Source: Microbispora amethystogenes
Lineage (GTDB): Bacteria; Actinomycetota; Actinomycetes; Streptosporangiales; Streptosporangiaceae
Length of the DNA stretch: 64,000 nucleotides
Direction: 5' to 3'
Assembly: GCF_016863015.1 (NCBI RefSeq)
Contig: NZ_BOOB01000017.1
Coordinates: 186,001 to 250,000 of the forward strand
Below the pieces are notes generated by a model, which saw only the letters and a program-made list of their open reading frames with translations, had not been told where the DNA came from and did not search any database. A program made the translations under genes and the position numbers. Numbering within the stretch: the stretch's first letter is position 1; every line of letters starts with the position of its first letter. This document shows positions 34,630-46,698 of the stretch, one piece after another.

Positions 34630-34649
34630 CTCCCGGCGACGGCCGGGAG
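34630..34649 (-). terminator. terminator of whiA
   Basis: CTCCCGGC-GACG-GCCGGGAG, a perfect 8-bp stem with a tetraloop, 5 nt past the whiA stop. It separates the uvrC-whiA transcript from gap. Confidence 0.75.
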
Positions 34650-34653
34650 CGGG

Positions 34654-35634
34654 TCAGTGCGCGAGCATGTCGGCGGTGAGGTTGGCCTCGGTGTTGGCGA
34701 TGCCGAGGTCCTGGGCGCGCTTGTCGGCCATGGCGAGCAGCCGCCGGATGCGCCCCGCGATGGCGTCCTTGGTCAGCGGCGGGTCGGCGATCTGGCCCAG
34801 CTCCTCCAGGGACGCCTGCTTGTGCTCCACCCGGAGCCGGCCCGCGATCACCAGGTGCTCGGGGGCGTCGTCGCCGAGGATCTCCAGTGCGCGCTGGACC
34901 CTCGCCCCCGCCGCCACGGCCGCCCGGGCGGACCTGCGGAGGTTGGCGTCGTCGAAGTTGGCCAGGCGGTTGGCGGTGGCCCGCACCTCGCGACGCATCC
35001 GCCGCTCCTCCCAGGCCAGCACGCTGTCGTGCGCGCCGAGCCGGGTCAGCAGCGCGCTGATCGCGTCGCCGTCGCGCACGACCACCCGGTCGACCCCGCG
35101 CACCTCACGGGCCTTGGCGTGGATCTTCAGGCGCCGGGCGGAGCCGACCAGGGCCAGCGCCGCCTCCGGCCCGGGGCAGGTCACCTCCAGCGACATCGAC
35201 CGGCCCGGCTCGGTCAGCGAGCCGTGGGCGAGGAAGGCTCCCCGCCAGGCCGCCTCGGCGTCGCAGGTGGCGCCGGACACGACCTGCCGGGGCAGGCCGC
35301 GCACCGGCCGGCCGTGGTTGTCGATGAGACCGGTCTGCCGGGCGAGCGCCTCGCCGTCCTTGTAGACCCGTACGACGTAGCGCGAGCCCTTGCGCAGCCC
35401 GGCCGGGGCCAGCACGAGCACCTCGGCCTTGTGGCCGAAGACCTCCCCGATGTCCTTGATGAGCCGGCGGGCCGTGGCGTTGGTGTCGAGCTCGGCCTCG
35501 ATCACGATCCGCCCGCCCACGAGGTGCAGCCCGCTGGCGAACCGCAGCAGCGTCGACACCTCGGCCTTGCGGCAGCACGGCTTGAGCACCGGAAGGCGGC
35601 TCAGCTCGTCTTTCACCACGCCCGTCATGGCCAT
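34654..35634 (-). CDS. whiA: sporulation/cell-division regulator WhiA
   Basis: WhiA, with WhiB, switches on division genes during sporulation septation in Streptomyces and is conserved across Gram-positives. 326 aa with an N-terminal LAGLIDADG-homing-endonuclease-like fold lacking catalytic function ([18 protein letters not shown]) and a C-terminal helix-turn-helix ([22 protein letters not shown]). The start is ATG 35634 ([11 protein letters not shown]), matching Streptomyces WhiA and preceded by GGGGGAGG; the longer open frame is not supported. Confidence 0.96.
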   Translation of the reverse strand: MAMTGVVKDELSRLPVLKPCCRKAEVSTLLRFASGLHLVGGRIVIEAELDTNATARRLIKDIGEVFGHKAEVLVLAPAGLRKGSRYVVRVYKDGEALARQTGLIDNHGRPVRGLPRQVVSGATCDAEAAWRGAFLAHGSLTEPGRSMSLEVTCPGPEAALALVGSARRLKIHAKAREVRGVDRVVVRDGDAISALLTRLGAHDSVLAWEERRMRREVRATANRLANFDDANLRRSARAAVAAGARVQRALEILGDDAPEHLVIAGRLRVEHKQASLEELGQIADPPLTKDAIAGRIRRLLAMADKRAQDLGIANTEANLTADMLAH

Positions 35635-35697
35635 CTGCGCGTGTCCTCCCCCAAACAGACTCTGCCCGTCAGTCTCTCGCACCTTGGGAGCAGGCAA

Positions 35698-36729
35698 TCA
35701 CCGCTTCGCGCGGAAAATCTCGGCCAGGACAGCGGCAAGTCGTGGTCCGTCGTGCCGGGCAGATCCGTCAGACGCTGCCACATCGGCCAGAACGACCCGG
35801 GCGCCCATCGCCCCCGCGGCCTTCTCCAGCGCCCTCGCGTCGCCCACGACCGCACGGTCGGCGACCACCGCGTCGAGGAGCAGGGCGGGGGCGTGCTCCC
35901 TGAGCACCTCCAGGTGCCGTTCGGGGGAGAAACCATCGGTCTCGCCGGCCTGCGGCGCCAGGTTGAGGATCAGCAACCGGCGGGCGGCGCTCTCGTGCAG
36001 CGCCCGGGCGAGCTCGGGCACCTTGAGGTGCGGCAGCACGCTGGTGAACCACGACCCCGGCCCGAAGACCACCCAGTCGGCGGCCTCGATGGCCTCGATC
36101 GCCTGGGGACAGGCGGGCGGGTCGGGCGGCAGCAGCGAGATGGAGCGCACCCGGCCGGGCGTCAGCGCGCAGGCGACCTGCCCGCGCACCGTCGTGACGG
36201 CGCCGTCCAGCTCGACCTCCGCCTGGATGTCGAGCGGCACCGACGCCATCGGCAGCACCCGGCCGTGGGCGCCGAGCAGCCGGCCCACCCACTCCAGGCC
36301 GACGACGGGGTCCTCCAGGAGCTCCCACAGGGCGACGATGAGCAGGTTGCCGACGGCGTGCCCGTGCAGGTCGCCCTCGCTGCGGAAACGGTGCTGGACC
36401 ACCTCGCTCCAGGTCCTGCCCCACTCGTCGTCGCCGCACAGGGCCGCGAGCGCCATCCGCAGGTCGCCGGGGGGCAGGACGCCGAGCTCACGCCTGAGAC
36501 GGCCGCTGGAGCCGCCGTCGTCGGCGACGGTCACCACGGCCGACAGATCATCGGTGACGGTCCTGAGGGCCGACAGGGAGGCGTACAGGCCGTGACCGCC
36601 GCCGAGCGCGACGACCTTGGGACCGCTGCTCGCGGGTGCCGCGTCATTCCGGGGGCCGCTGAGGGGGTCGTTCAGCATCCAGTCACCGTACGCCCCTTCC
36701 GGCGTGATTCGCCCTACATGCGTCGTCAC
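35698..36729 (-). CDS. yvcK: YvcK-family UDP-GlcNAc-binding protein (CofD-like, gluconeogenesis factor)
   Basis: A CofD-related Rossmann-like protein. B. subtilis and mycobacterial homologues (YvcK/CuvA) bind UDP-GlcNAc and are needed for growth on gluconeogenic carbon and for peptidoglycan synthesis. Motifs: V-V-A-L-G-G-G-H-G-L near the N-terminus, T-V-A-D-D-G-G-S-S-G-R-L-R, P-P-G-D-L-R, G-H-A-V-G-N-L-L-I and V-F-G-P-G-S-W-F-T-S. The start is uncertain: GTG 36729 gives 343 aa; ATG 36678 would remove 17 non-conserved residues. It stands between rapZ and whiA as usual. Confidence 0.93.
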   Translation of the reverse strand: MTTHVGRITPEGAYGDWMLNDPLSGPRNDAAPASSGPKVVALGGGHGLYASLSALRTVTDDLSAVVTVADDGGSSGRLRRELGVLPPGDLRMALAALCGDDEWGRTWSEVVQHRFRSEGDLHGHAVGNLLIVALWELLEDPVVGLEWVGRLLGAHGRVLPMASVPLDIQAEVELDGAVTTVRGQVACALTPGRVRSISLLPPDPPACPQAIEAIEAADWVVFGPGSWFTSVLPHLKVPELARALHESAARRLLILNLAPQAGETDGFSPERHLEVLREHAPALLLDAVVADRAVVGDARALEKAAGAMGARVVLADVAASDGSARHDGPRLAAVLAEIFRAKR

Positions 36730-36768
36730 GCGAGCATGACGGAGGACTCCGTGCCGGGCGGGCGAGGT

Positions 36769-37638
36769 CTACTCGCGGCCCACGTCCCGGTGGCTGACCT
36801 GGACGTCCATGCCGCGGTCGCGGAAGCGGGCGCCGAGTTGCTCGGCCATCGCCACGCTGCGGTGCTTGCCGCCGGTGCAGCCGACGGCGAGGGTGGCGTA
36901 GCTCTTGCCCTCGCGGGCGTATCCGGCGGCCACCACGCCGAAGACCTCCTCGTAGCCGTCGAGGAACTCCTTGGCGCCGGGCTGGCCGAGCACATAGTCG
37001 CGCACGGGCGCGTCGAGGCCGTTCATCGGCCGCAGCTCCGGCACCCAGTGGGGATTGGGCAGGAACCGGCAGTCGACCACGAGGTCGGCGTCGACCGGCA
37101 TGCCGTACTTGTAGCCGAAGGACACCACGTTCACCTTGAGGCCGGGACGGTCCTCGCCGCCGAAGAACGAAACGATCTTCTTGCGCAGCTCGTGGACGTT
37201 CAGCAGGGACGTGTCGATGACCAGGTCGGCGTTGGCGCGGATCTCGCGGAGGATGCCGCGCTCGCGGTCGATCCCGTCGACGAGCCGCCCGTCGCCCTGC
37301 AGGGGGTGGGGCCGCCGCACGTTCTCGAACCTGCGCACCAGCCCCTCGTCGCTGGCTTCGAGGAACACCACCCGGACGCCGACGCCGCGCCCGTCGAGTT
37401 CCTTGATCGCGGCGTTGAGGTCGGTGGTGAAGGCGAGGCTGCGCACGTCCACCACGGCCGCGACCCGGTCGGCGGCCACGTTCACCCGGCCCGCCTCCTC
37501 GGCGAGCGAGGACAGCAGGCCGGGCGGCAGGTTGTCGATGACGAACCAGCCGAGGTCCTCCAGAGCCTTCGCAGCGGTGCTGCGCCCCGCGCCCGACATT
37601 CCCGTGATCACCACGAATGCCGGCTCAGTCGTGCTCAT
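36769..37638 (-). CDS. rapZ: RNase adapter protein RapZ
   Basis: 289 aa. In E. coli RapZ guides RNase E to the sRNA GlmZ and so controls GlmS; the function in actinobacteria is not settled. The Walker A is G-M-S-G-A-G-R-S, with Arg in place of the usual Lys, a change I also recall in Streptomyces RapZ, so clade-typical rather than a defect. Walker B/DxxG-type segments V-V-D-V-R and F-L-E-A-S are present, with the C-terminal R-F-L-P-N-P-H-W and G-C-T-G-G-K-H-R-S-V metabolite site. Confidence 0.94.
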   Translation of the reverse strand: MSTTEPAFVVITGMSGAGRSTAAKALEDLGWFVIDNLPPGLLSSLAEEAGRVNVAADRVAAVVDVRSLAFTTDLNAAIKELDGRGVGVRVVFLEASDEGLVRRFENVRRPHPLQGDGRLVDGIDRERGILREIRANADLVIDTSLLNVHELRKKIVSFFGGEDRPGLKVNVVSFGYKYGMPVDADLVVDCRFLPNPHWVPELRPMNGLDAPVRDYVLGQPGAKEFLDGYEEVFGVVAAGYAREGKSYATLAVGCTGGKHRSVAMAEQLGARFRDRGMDVQVSHRDVGRE

Positions 37639-37729
37639 CGCCCGCTCACCGCCTTGCCGCCCGATGTCCAGCCCAACCTATCAACCGGCCGTCCCGCGGC
37701 ACCCCGCGACGCACCCGGGCATCGCCCGT

Positions 37730-39769
37730 TCACGACCCCTGCCCGGCGGGTGACGGGCTCTGCCCGCGCAGCGCCGCCACGATGGCCTCGGCGGTCGCCG
37801 GCCCGATGCCGGGGACCGTCTGGATCTCCTCCGCGCTGGCCTCGCGCAGCCGCTTCACCGAGCCGAAGTGACGCAGCAGCGCCTGCCGTCGCGCCGGGCC
37901 CAGGCCCGGCACCTGGTCGAGCGCGCTCTCCCGGAGCGGTTTCGACCTCTTCGATCGATGGTAGGTGATGGCGAACCGGTGCGCCTCGTCCCGGACACGC
38001 TGCAACAGGTACAGTCCCTCGCTGCTGCGCGGAAGGATCACCGGCTGGTCGTCGCCGGGCAGCCAGACCTCTTCCAGCCGCTTGGCCAGGCCGCAGACCG
38101 CGACGTCGTCGACGCCGAGCTCGTCCAGCGCCCGCCGGGCGGCCGCGGCCTGCGCCGGGCCGCCGTCCACCACGACGAGGTTGGGGGGATAGGCGAACTT
38201 CCGGGGACGGCCGGTCTCCGGGTCGATCGGCGTCCCCACCGCCGGTTCGCGCGCGCCGTCGTCGAAGCCGGCGTCAGTATCCACTCCGGCCGCCTCCGTG
38301 CCCGGGCCTGCTGCAGTGTCCCCCGCCGGCTCGGTGTCCAGCTCCCCGGTCGCCACGCGCTCTTCCAGATAGCGCTTGAACCTGCGGCAGATGACCTCGT
38401 ATATCGAGGCCACGTCGCCCTCGCCGCTCCGGATGGAGAAGCGGCGGTACTCGCTCTTGCGGACGAGGCCGTCCTCGAAGACCACCATCGAGGCGACCAC
38501 GTTCTCCCCCTGGATGTGGGAAACGTCGTAGCACTCGATCCGCAGTGGCACCTGGTCGAGGTCGAGGGCGTCGGCGATCTCCTGCAGGGCCCGGCTGCGC
38601 GTGGTCAGGTCGCTCGCCCGGCGCAGCTTGTGCTGGGCCAGCGACTCCTTCGCGTTGCGCTCGACGGTCTCCATGAGGCTCTTCTTGTCGCCCCGCTGGG
38701 GGACGCGCAGGTCCACCCGGGAGCCGCGCTGCTCGCTCAGCAGCTCGGCCAGCGCGGTCTCGTCCGGCGGCCGGGCGGGCACGAGGATCTCGCGGGGGAT
38801 CGTCGCCTCGCCGTACATCTGGAGCAGGAACTGCTCGACCAGCTCGCCCGGAGTGGTCTCCTCGACCTTGTCGACCACCCAGCCGCGCTGGCCGCGGATG
38901 CGCCCGCCGCGCACGTAGAAGACCTGGACCGCCGCCTCCAGCGGGTCCTCCGCGAGGGCGATCACGTCGCAGTCGGTGTCGTCGCCGAGCACCACCGTCT
39001 GCTTCTCCAGCGCCCGCTGCAACGCCTGCACGTCGTCACGGAGCCGGGCGGCCCGCTCGTACTCCTCCACGGCGGCGGCGTCGCGCATCTCGCGCTCCAG
39101 CCGCTTGATGAATCGCCCGGTGTTGCCGGCCATGAAGTCGCAGAAGTCCTCGGCGAGGGCGCGGTGCTCCTCGGGGGTGACCCTGCCGACGCAGGGCGCG
39201 GAGCACTTGTCGATGTATCCGAGCAGGCACGGCCGCCCGATCTGCCCGGCCCGCTTGAACACGCCCGCCGAGCAGGTGCGCACGGGGAAGACTCGCAGCA
39301 GCAGGTCGACGGTCTCCCGGATGGCCCAGGCGTGCGAGTAGGGGCCGAAGTAGCGGGTGCCCTTCCGCTTGGCCCCCCGCAGCACCTGCACCCGGGGAAA
39401 GTCCTCCCCCATCGTCACGGCCAGGAAGGGATACGACTTGTCGTCGCGGTACTTGACGTTGAACCGCGGGTCGAACTCCTTGATCCAGGAGTATTCGAGC
39501 TGGAGCGCCTCGACCTCGTTGCCGACCACGGTCCAGTCCACCGAGGCCGCGGTCGTGAGCATGGTCTGCGTCCGGGGGTGCAGGCCGGCGAAGTCCGCGA
39601 AGTAGGAGTTGAGCCGCTGTCGAAGGCTCTTCGCCTTGCCGACGTAGACGACCCGGCCGTCCGGGTCACGGAAGCGATAGACGCCTGGCGATTCGGGGAT
39701 CGATCCGGGCGCCGGTCGGTAGGTTGCCGGGTCCGCCACAACCCAAAGACTACTGGCCCCCACCGACAT
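37730..39769 (-). CDS. uvrC: excinuclease ABC subunit C
   Basis: Makes the two incisions in nucleotide excision repair after UvrA/UvrB damage recognition. 679 aa: GIY-YIG nuclease (S-P-G-V-Y-R-F, V-V-Y-V-G-K-A, residues 16-95), UVR helix that binds UvrB (about 205-245), RNase H-like nuclease domain ([13 protein letters not shown]), and a C-terminal helix-hairpin-helix pair. Between about residues 471 and 523 there is a low-complexity acidic insertion ([13 protein letters not shown]) inside the nuclease domain. ATG 39769 follows GGAGG; GTG 39739 is an alternative. Confidence 0.95.
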   Translation of the reverse strand: MSVGASSLWVVADPATYRPAPGSIPESPGVYRFRDPDGRVVYVGKAKSLRQRLNSYFADFAGLHPRTQTMLTTAASVDWTVVGNEVEALQLEYSWIKEFDPRFNVKYRDDKSYPFLAVTMGEDFPRVQVLRGAKRKGTRYFGPYSHAWAIRETVDLLLRVFPVRTCSAGVFKRAGQIGRPCLLGYIDKCSAPCVGRVTPEEHRALAEDFCDFMAGNTGRFIKRLEREMRDAAAVEEYERAARLRDDVQALQRALEKQTVVLGDDTDCDVIALAEDPLEAAVQVFYVRGGRIRGQRGWVVDKVEETTPGELVEQFLLQMYGEATIPREILVPARPPDETALAELLSEQRGSRVDLRVPQRGDKKSLMETVERNAKESLAQHKLRRASDLTTRSRALQEIADALDLDQVPLRIECYDVSHIQGENVVASMVVFEDGLVRKSEYRRFSIRSGEGDVASIYEVICRRFKRYLEERVATGELDTEPAGDTAAGPGTEAAGVDTDAGFDDGAREPAVGTPIDPETGRPRKFAYPPNLVVVDGGPAQAAAARRALDELGVDDVAVCGLAKRLEEVWLPGDDQPVILPRSSEGLYLLQRVRDEAHRFAITYHRSKRSKPLRESALDQVPGLGPARRQALLRHFGSVKRLREASAEEIQTVPGIGPATAEAIVAALRGQSPSPAGQGS

Positions 39770-39922
39770 TCCCGCCGCCTCCGCGATCGTTCTGGCGTTC
39801 CGGGAGACGGCCTTTACGTCGTAGATCAAAAGCCCGGAAGGACGCGCGCGTCCCGGGTACGCCGCAGGCCGGTGGCGGCCGTCACGATCTCGCGCGACGG
39901 CCCCCACCGGCCCGCGGGCGGC

Positions 39923-40348
39923 TCAGGCGAGGGTGATGCTGTCGCCGCTGACCGTGATCTTCTTCTCCGGGAGGGGCTTGCTCGCCGGAGGGTTGGTCAC
40001 GGACCCGTCCTTGGCGCTGAACTTGCTCTTGTGGCACGGGCACACGATCTCGTTGTCCGCGACGCTCCCGACCGGGCAGCCCTTGTGGGTGCAGGTCGCG
40101 CTGAACGCCTTGAACGTGCCGGCCTCGGGCTGGGTGATGACGACGTCCTGGTCCTTGAAGACCTTGCCGCCCCCGACCGGGATGTCGGAGGTCTTCGCGA
40201 TCTCCCCGCCGCCCGCCGCGGCCTGGCCGTCCGCCGGAGCCTGCTCGGACGTGGCCGTGCTGTCGCCGCCCGAGCACGCGCTCAGCACGGCCGCCACCCC
40301 GGCCCCTCCGGCACTGAAGATCACGGCCCGGCGTGTCGATTCCGTCAT
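39923..40348 (-). CDS. Rieske [2Fe-2S] lipoprotein
   Basis: 141 aa. The N-terminus combines a twin-arginine-like T-R-R-A-V-I-F and a lipobox V-L-S-A-C (Cys25), so a folded iron-sulfur protein is exported and lipid-anchored. The cluster ligands are C-T-H-K-G-C and C-P-C-H-K-S-K-F, the standard Cys-His/Cys-His pair with the extra disulfide cysteines. These small actinobacterial Rieske proteins are electron carriers of unknown partner. AAGGAAGAG precedes ATG 40348. It stands between uvrA and uvrC with no link to repair evident. Confidence 0.92.
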   Translation of the reverse strand: MTESTRRAVIFSAGGAGVAAVLSACSGGDSTATSEQAPADGQAAAGGGEIAKTSDIPVGGGKVFKDQDVVITQPEAGTFKAFSATCTHKGCPVGSVADNEIVCPCHKSKFSAKDGSVTNPPASKPLPEKKITVSGDSITLA

Positions 40349-40550
40349 GCTCTTCCTTCCCTCGTACCGCGGCCCGGGACGGATGTCCGTCCCGGGTTCT
40401 CCCCTTGCGTGACGCGTCACCCCTGTGTGTCCAGGTACGGCCTTCACCCGTGGCCGGTTCAGCCGGCCCGTTCGGTGAGCCGGTTCAGTGGGACGTTCCG
40501 GGGGACGCCGCCCGAGCGGAAAGAGTAGGGAGAAATCATGAGACGAACTC

Positions 40551-43391
<2,841 letters not shown>

Positions 43392-43647
43392 GGTGGTCCC
43401 GATAAGTCGATGAGGTTGATGGAGGTGCACGGGCAGGCTATCCAGAGCCACCGACAATTCCAGGGGACGTCGTCCGGCGGCCGGAGGGGGCGATCCCGGG
43501 TGCTGTCCGGAGACACGCTCCGTCACCAGGGTATGAGCTTCGTCAAACCCTCGCCCGCGTTCCGCGCGAAACCCCTGCTCATACAACCGCCGGAGACGTC
43601 CTGCTCTTCCCGGCGGGCCGTGGGGAGCGGCCGGAGGCGCCGGGGGC

Positions 43648-44496
43648 ATGATTTCCTCCATGTCCGTCATCGACGAAATCGAGCGGGAGCTGGCCGAGGC
43701 GACGGAGCGCCTGCTGGCGACCGCCGCCCGCCTCACCGACGAGGATCTCCGCGCGCCGTCCCCGCTGCCCGGCTGGACCCGGGGGCACGTGCTCACCCAC
43801 ATCGCCCGCAACGCCGACAGCTGCGTCAATCTGCTCACCTGGGCGCGTACCGGGGTGTATACGCCGCAATACCCCTCCGCGGCGGCTCGCGAGGCCGGCA
43901 TCGAGGCGGGCGCCGCGCGCCCGGCCGGGGAGCAGGTCGCCGATCTGCGGGACAGTGCCGAGCGGTTCGCCGCGGCGGTCACGGCCATGCCCGACGCCGC
44001 CTGGACCGCGCCGGTCTCCGCGATGACCCCGCCCGAGCATCCCGCCTGGTACGTCCCCGTCCGCCGGCTCAGGGAGATCGAGGTGCACCACGCCGACCTC
44101 GGGGCAGGCTACGGATGGGCCGACTGGCCCGAGGCGTACGTGCGCCGGGAGCTCCACGACACGCTGCGCTGGCTCGGCGGCGACTGCCCGGTGGGCGTGG
44201 TCGTCGCGCGGGAACCGGAGACCGGCGTGATCGCGGGTGTGTGGACGGACCTCGGCGACGGCCCTTCGGTGGAGGGATCGCCCCGTGACCTGCTCGCCTG
44301 GCTCGCGGGAAGGACCACCGGCGAGCGGCTGCGGATCGCCCCGGCCGGCACGCTCCCCGGGGCGGACGGCGCGCTGCCGGGTCGGATCCCGGACAGGAGA
44401 CCGCCGGCCCCGCCGCCCTGGCCGGAGTCCGCCCCGGAGGGACTGCCCGCCGAGCCCCCGGCGACCTGGCCGCCGTCAGAGCCGGTCCACCGTTAG
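43648..44496 (+). CDS. maleylpyruvate isomerase-family mycothiol-dependent enzyme
   Basis: 282 aa. The N-terminal DinB-like four-helix bundle of mycothiol-dependent maleylpyruvate isomerases is visible, with metal-site candidates H-V-L-T-H-I-A-R-N (about residues 49-57) and [10 protein letters not shown] (about 143-152), plus L-P-G-W-T-R-G-H before the first. Mycothiol is the actinobacterial thiol, so the family supports the phylum. The C-terminal 50 residues are Pro-rich and not conserved. The true substrate is unknown, as most paralogues are not maleylpyruvate enzymes. It is followed at 12 nt by an MBL gene. Confidence 0.87.
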   Translation: MISSMSVIDEIERELAEATERLLATAARLTDEDLRAPSPLPGWTRGHVLTHIARNADSCVNLLTWARTGVYTPQYPSAAAREAGIEAGAARPAGEQVADLRDSAERFAAAVTAMPDAAWTAPVSAMTPPEHPAWYVPVRRLREIEVHHADLGAGYGWADWPEAYVRRELHDTLRWLGGDCPVGVVVAREPETGVIAGVWTDLGDGPSVEGSPRDLLAWLAGRTTGERLRIAPAGTLPGADGALPGRIPDRRPPAPPPWPESAPEGLPAEPPATWPPSEPVHR

Positions 44497-44508
44497 AGAG
44501 GAACGACG

Positions 44509-45153
44509 ATGAGCTACACCGGAAACGTCACCAAGGGCGGGGCCGCCGACGTGCGGGATGTCCCCGGGCTGACGATCTCCAAGATCGAGGTCGGCGACTT
44601 CGGCAACAACGCGTACCTGCTGCGCTGCACGGGCACGGGCGACGGGCTGCTGATCGACGCGGCGGCCGAGCCGGACCGGCTGCTCGGCCTGATCGGCGAC
44701 ATGCCGATCAGCTCCATCGTGACCACCCACCGGCACCCCGACCACTGGGGAGCGCTGGAGGAGGTCGCCCGGGCCACCGGCGCGCAGACCGTCGCCCACC
44801 CTCTGGACGCCCCCGAACTGCCGGTGGAGACGACCGTGGAGGTGGAGCACGGCGACCGGGTGACGGTCGGGGTGGTGACGCTGGACGTCATCCACCTGCG
44901 CGGCCACACGCCCGGCTCGATCGCGCTGCTCTACCAGGACCGCCACCTGTTCACCGGCGACTCCCTCTTCCCGGGCGGCGTCGGCAACACGCAGAAGGAC
45001 CCGGCGCGGTTCGAGCAGCTGTTCACGGACGTGGTGGAACGGATCTTCGACCGGCTGCCGGACGAGACGTGGGTCTACCCCGGTCACGGCCGCGACACCA
45101 CGCTCGGCGCCGAGCGGCCGCACCTGCCCGAGTGGCGGGCCCGCGGCTGGTGA
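44509..45153 (+). CDS. MBL-fold metallo-hydrolase (glyoxalase II-like)
   Basis: 214 aa, compact MBL fold. The metal motif is T-H-R-H-P-D-H-W-G (HxHxDH), with the later His of R-G-H-T-P-G-S, Asp of F-T-G-D-S-L-F and His of Y-P-G-H-G-R, the glyoxalase II/thioesterase-type pattern. Its pairing with a mycothiol-dependent enzyme gene suggests a mycothiol-conjugate hydrolase, by analogy only. AGAGAGGA precedes ATG 44509. The two genes are probably cotranscribed. Confidence 0.9.
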   Translation: MSYTGNVTKGGAADVRDVPGLTISKIEVGDFGNNAYLLRCTGTGDGLLIDAAAEPDRLLGLIGDMPISSIVTTHRHPDHWGALEEVARATGAQTVAHPLDAPELPVETTVEVEHGDRVTVGVVTLDVIHLRGHTPGSIALLYQDRHLFTGDSLFPGGVGNTQKDPARFEQLFTDVVERIFDRLPDETWVYPGHGRDTTLGAERPHLPEWRARGW

Positions 45154-45160
45154 TGATTCG

Positions 45161-45211
45161 GGGGGCTCCTGCGGGGCAGCGGTGACCGCACGGACCGTCT
45201 GAGGAGCCCCC
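45161..45211 (+). promoter_or_regulatory. hairpin that contains the gntP Shine-Dalgarno
   Basis: GGGGGCTCCT (45161-45170) pairs perfectly with AGGAGCCCCC (45202-45211). The right arm includes the gntP ribosome-binding sequence GAGGAG (45201-45206), 6 nt before ATG 45213. The stem starts 8 nt after the upstream MBL stop, so it could end that transcript, hide the gntP site, or both. Confidence 0.6.
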
Positions 45212-45212
45212 G

Positions 45213-46631
45213 ATGACTTCCCCCTTAACCAGCCTCGTGTCCACCCCTCCCGAGGCGACCCTGCGGGCCGCGGCCGCGTGGAGCGGCCACGACACCCGCC
45301 TGATCCTCGCCGCGCTGGCCGGCATCGCGGTCATCGTGCTGCTGATCACGAAGCTGCGCGCGCATCCGTTCCTCGCCCTTGCGATCGGCTCCGGGACGCT
45401 GGGGCTGGTGGCGGGCATGGCGCCGCAGAAGCTGATCGACAGCTTCTCCGCCGGCCTCGGCTCAACGGTGGCCGGGGTCGGCGTGCTGATCGCGCTCGGC
45501 GCCATGCTGGGCAAGCTGCTGGCCGACTCGGGCGGAGCCGACGAGATCGTCGACGGGATCCTCCGCCGCACCGGCGACCGCGCCCTGCCGTGGGCGATGA
45601 CGCTGATTGCGGTGCTCATCGGCCTGCCCATGTTCTTCGAGATCGGGCTGGTGTTGCTGATCCCGGTGATCCTGCTGGTGGCCCGGCGAAGCTCGCGCCC
45701 GCTGCTGCTGATCGCGGTTCCCGCCCTGGCCGGGTTGTCCGTGCTGCACGGCCTGGTGCCCCCGCATCCCGGGCCGCTGGTCGCGATCGACACGCTCAAG
45801 GCCGACCTCGGGCTCACGCTCGGGCTGGGGCTGCTCGTCGCGATCCCCACCGTGATCGTGGCCGGTCCGCTGTTCGCCCGGTTCGCCGCCCGGTGGGTGG
45901 AGCCCACGCCGCCCGAGCGCCTGGAACGGGAGCAGACTCCCGAGCCGGAGGACGGGGAGCGCCGGAGGCCGTCCTTCGGCGTCACGGTGGCCACGATCCT
46001 GCTGCCGGTCGTGCTGATGCTCGGCCGGGCCGTCGCGGAGATCGTCCTGCCGGAGGGGGGCGCCGTACGCACCGCGCTGGAGGTCCTCGGCACCCCTCTG
46101 ATCGCCCTGCTGATCGCGGTGATCGTGGCGATGTTCACGCTCGGCCGCCCGGCCGGCCTCGGCCGCGGCGGCGTCTCCTCGACGATCGCCGACTCGCTCC
46201 CGCCGATCGCCGGGATCCTGCTCATCGTCGGCGCCGGAGGCGGGTTCAAGCAGACCCTGGTCGACTCCGGGGTGGGCAAGGTCATCGGCGAGGCCGCGCA
46301 GGGCGCGAACGTGCCCGTGCTGGTGCTCGGCTGGCTGATCGCCGTCGGGATCCGGCTGGCCACCGGATCGGCCACGGTCGCGACCATATCCGCGGCCGGG
46401 ATCGCCGCCCCGCTCGCCGCCGGGCTCTCCCCCGCCCACGTCGCGCTGCTCGTGCTCGCCATCGGCGCGGGGTCGCTGTTCTTCTCCCACGTCAACGACG
46501 CCGGGTTCTGGCTGGTCAAGGAGTATCTGGGCATGTCGGTCGGCCAGACGATACGCACCTGGTCGATCATGGAGACGATCATCTCCGTGGTGGCGTTCTG
46601 CTGCGTGCTCCTGCTCGGCCTGGTGGTCTGA
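45213..46631 (+). CDS. gntP: GntP-family gluconate:H+ symporter
   Basis: 472 aa, about 12-14 membrane helices. GntP signatures include L-G-A-M-L-G-K-L-L-A-D-S-G-G-A, G-L-P-M-F-F-E-I-G-L-V-L-L-I-P, L-V-P-P-H-P-G-P, T-G-S-A-T-V-A-T and H-V-N-D-A-G-F-W. The family takes up gluconate and related sugar acids with protons. A gluconate kinase is not in the window, but gluconate would enter the pentose-phosphate path encoded at 9.7-18 kb after phosphorylation. GAGGAG precedes the ATG and lies in a stem-loop. Confidence 0.93.
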   Translation: MTSPLTSLVSTPPEATLRAAAAWSGHDTRLILAALAGIAVIVLLITKLRAHPFLALAIGSGTLGLVAGMAPQKLIDSFSAGLGSTVAGVGVLIALGAMLGKLLADSGGADEIVDGILRRTGDRALPWAMTLIAVLIGLPMFFEIGLVLLIPVILLVARRSSRPLLLIAVPALAGLSVLHGLVPPHPGPLVAIDTLKADLGLTLGLGLLVAIPTVIVAGPLFARFAARWVEPTPPERLEREQTPEPEDGERRRPSFGVTVATILLPVVLMLGRAVAEIVLPEGGAVRTALEVLGTPLIALLIAVIVAMFTLGRPAGLGRGGVSSTIADSLPPIAGILLIVGAGGGFKQTLVDSGVGKVIGEAAQGANVPVLVLGWLIAVGIRLATGSATVATISAAGIAAPLAAGLSPAHVALLVLAIGAGSLFFSHVNDAGFWLVKEYLGMSVGQTIRTWSIMETIISVVAFCCVLLLGLVV

Positions 46632-46698
46632 AGCCCGTTCCGGTCATGTCCGTATAGTGGTCGGCGCACATCGTCCATCCCCTGGAGCCGGGCACCAC

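Noticed and set aside
36830-37638. RapZ as defective because Walker A has Arg instead of Lys
   Set aside because: The G-A-G-R-S form is, as far as I know, normal for actinobacterial RapZ proteins, so it is a clade trait and not a loss of function specific to this genome.
43392-43647. LexA/SOS box in front of uvrA
   Set aside because: I looked for GAAC-N4-GTTC on both strands and found none. The inverted pair GTATGAGC (43531) / GCTCATAC (43577) has a 38-nt spacer and does not resemble a known damage-response site.
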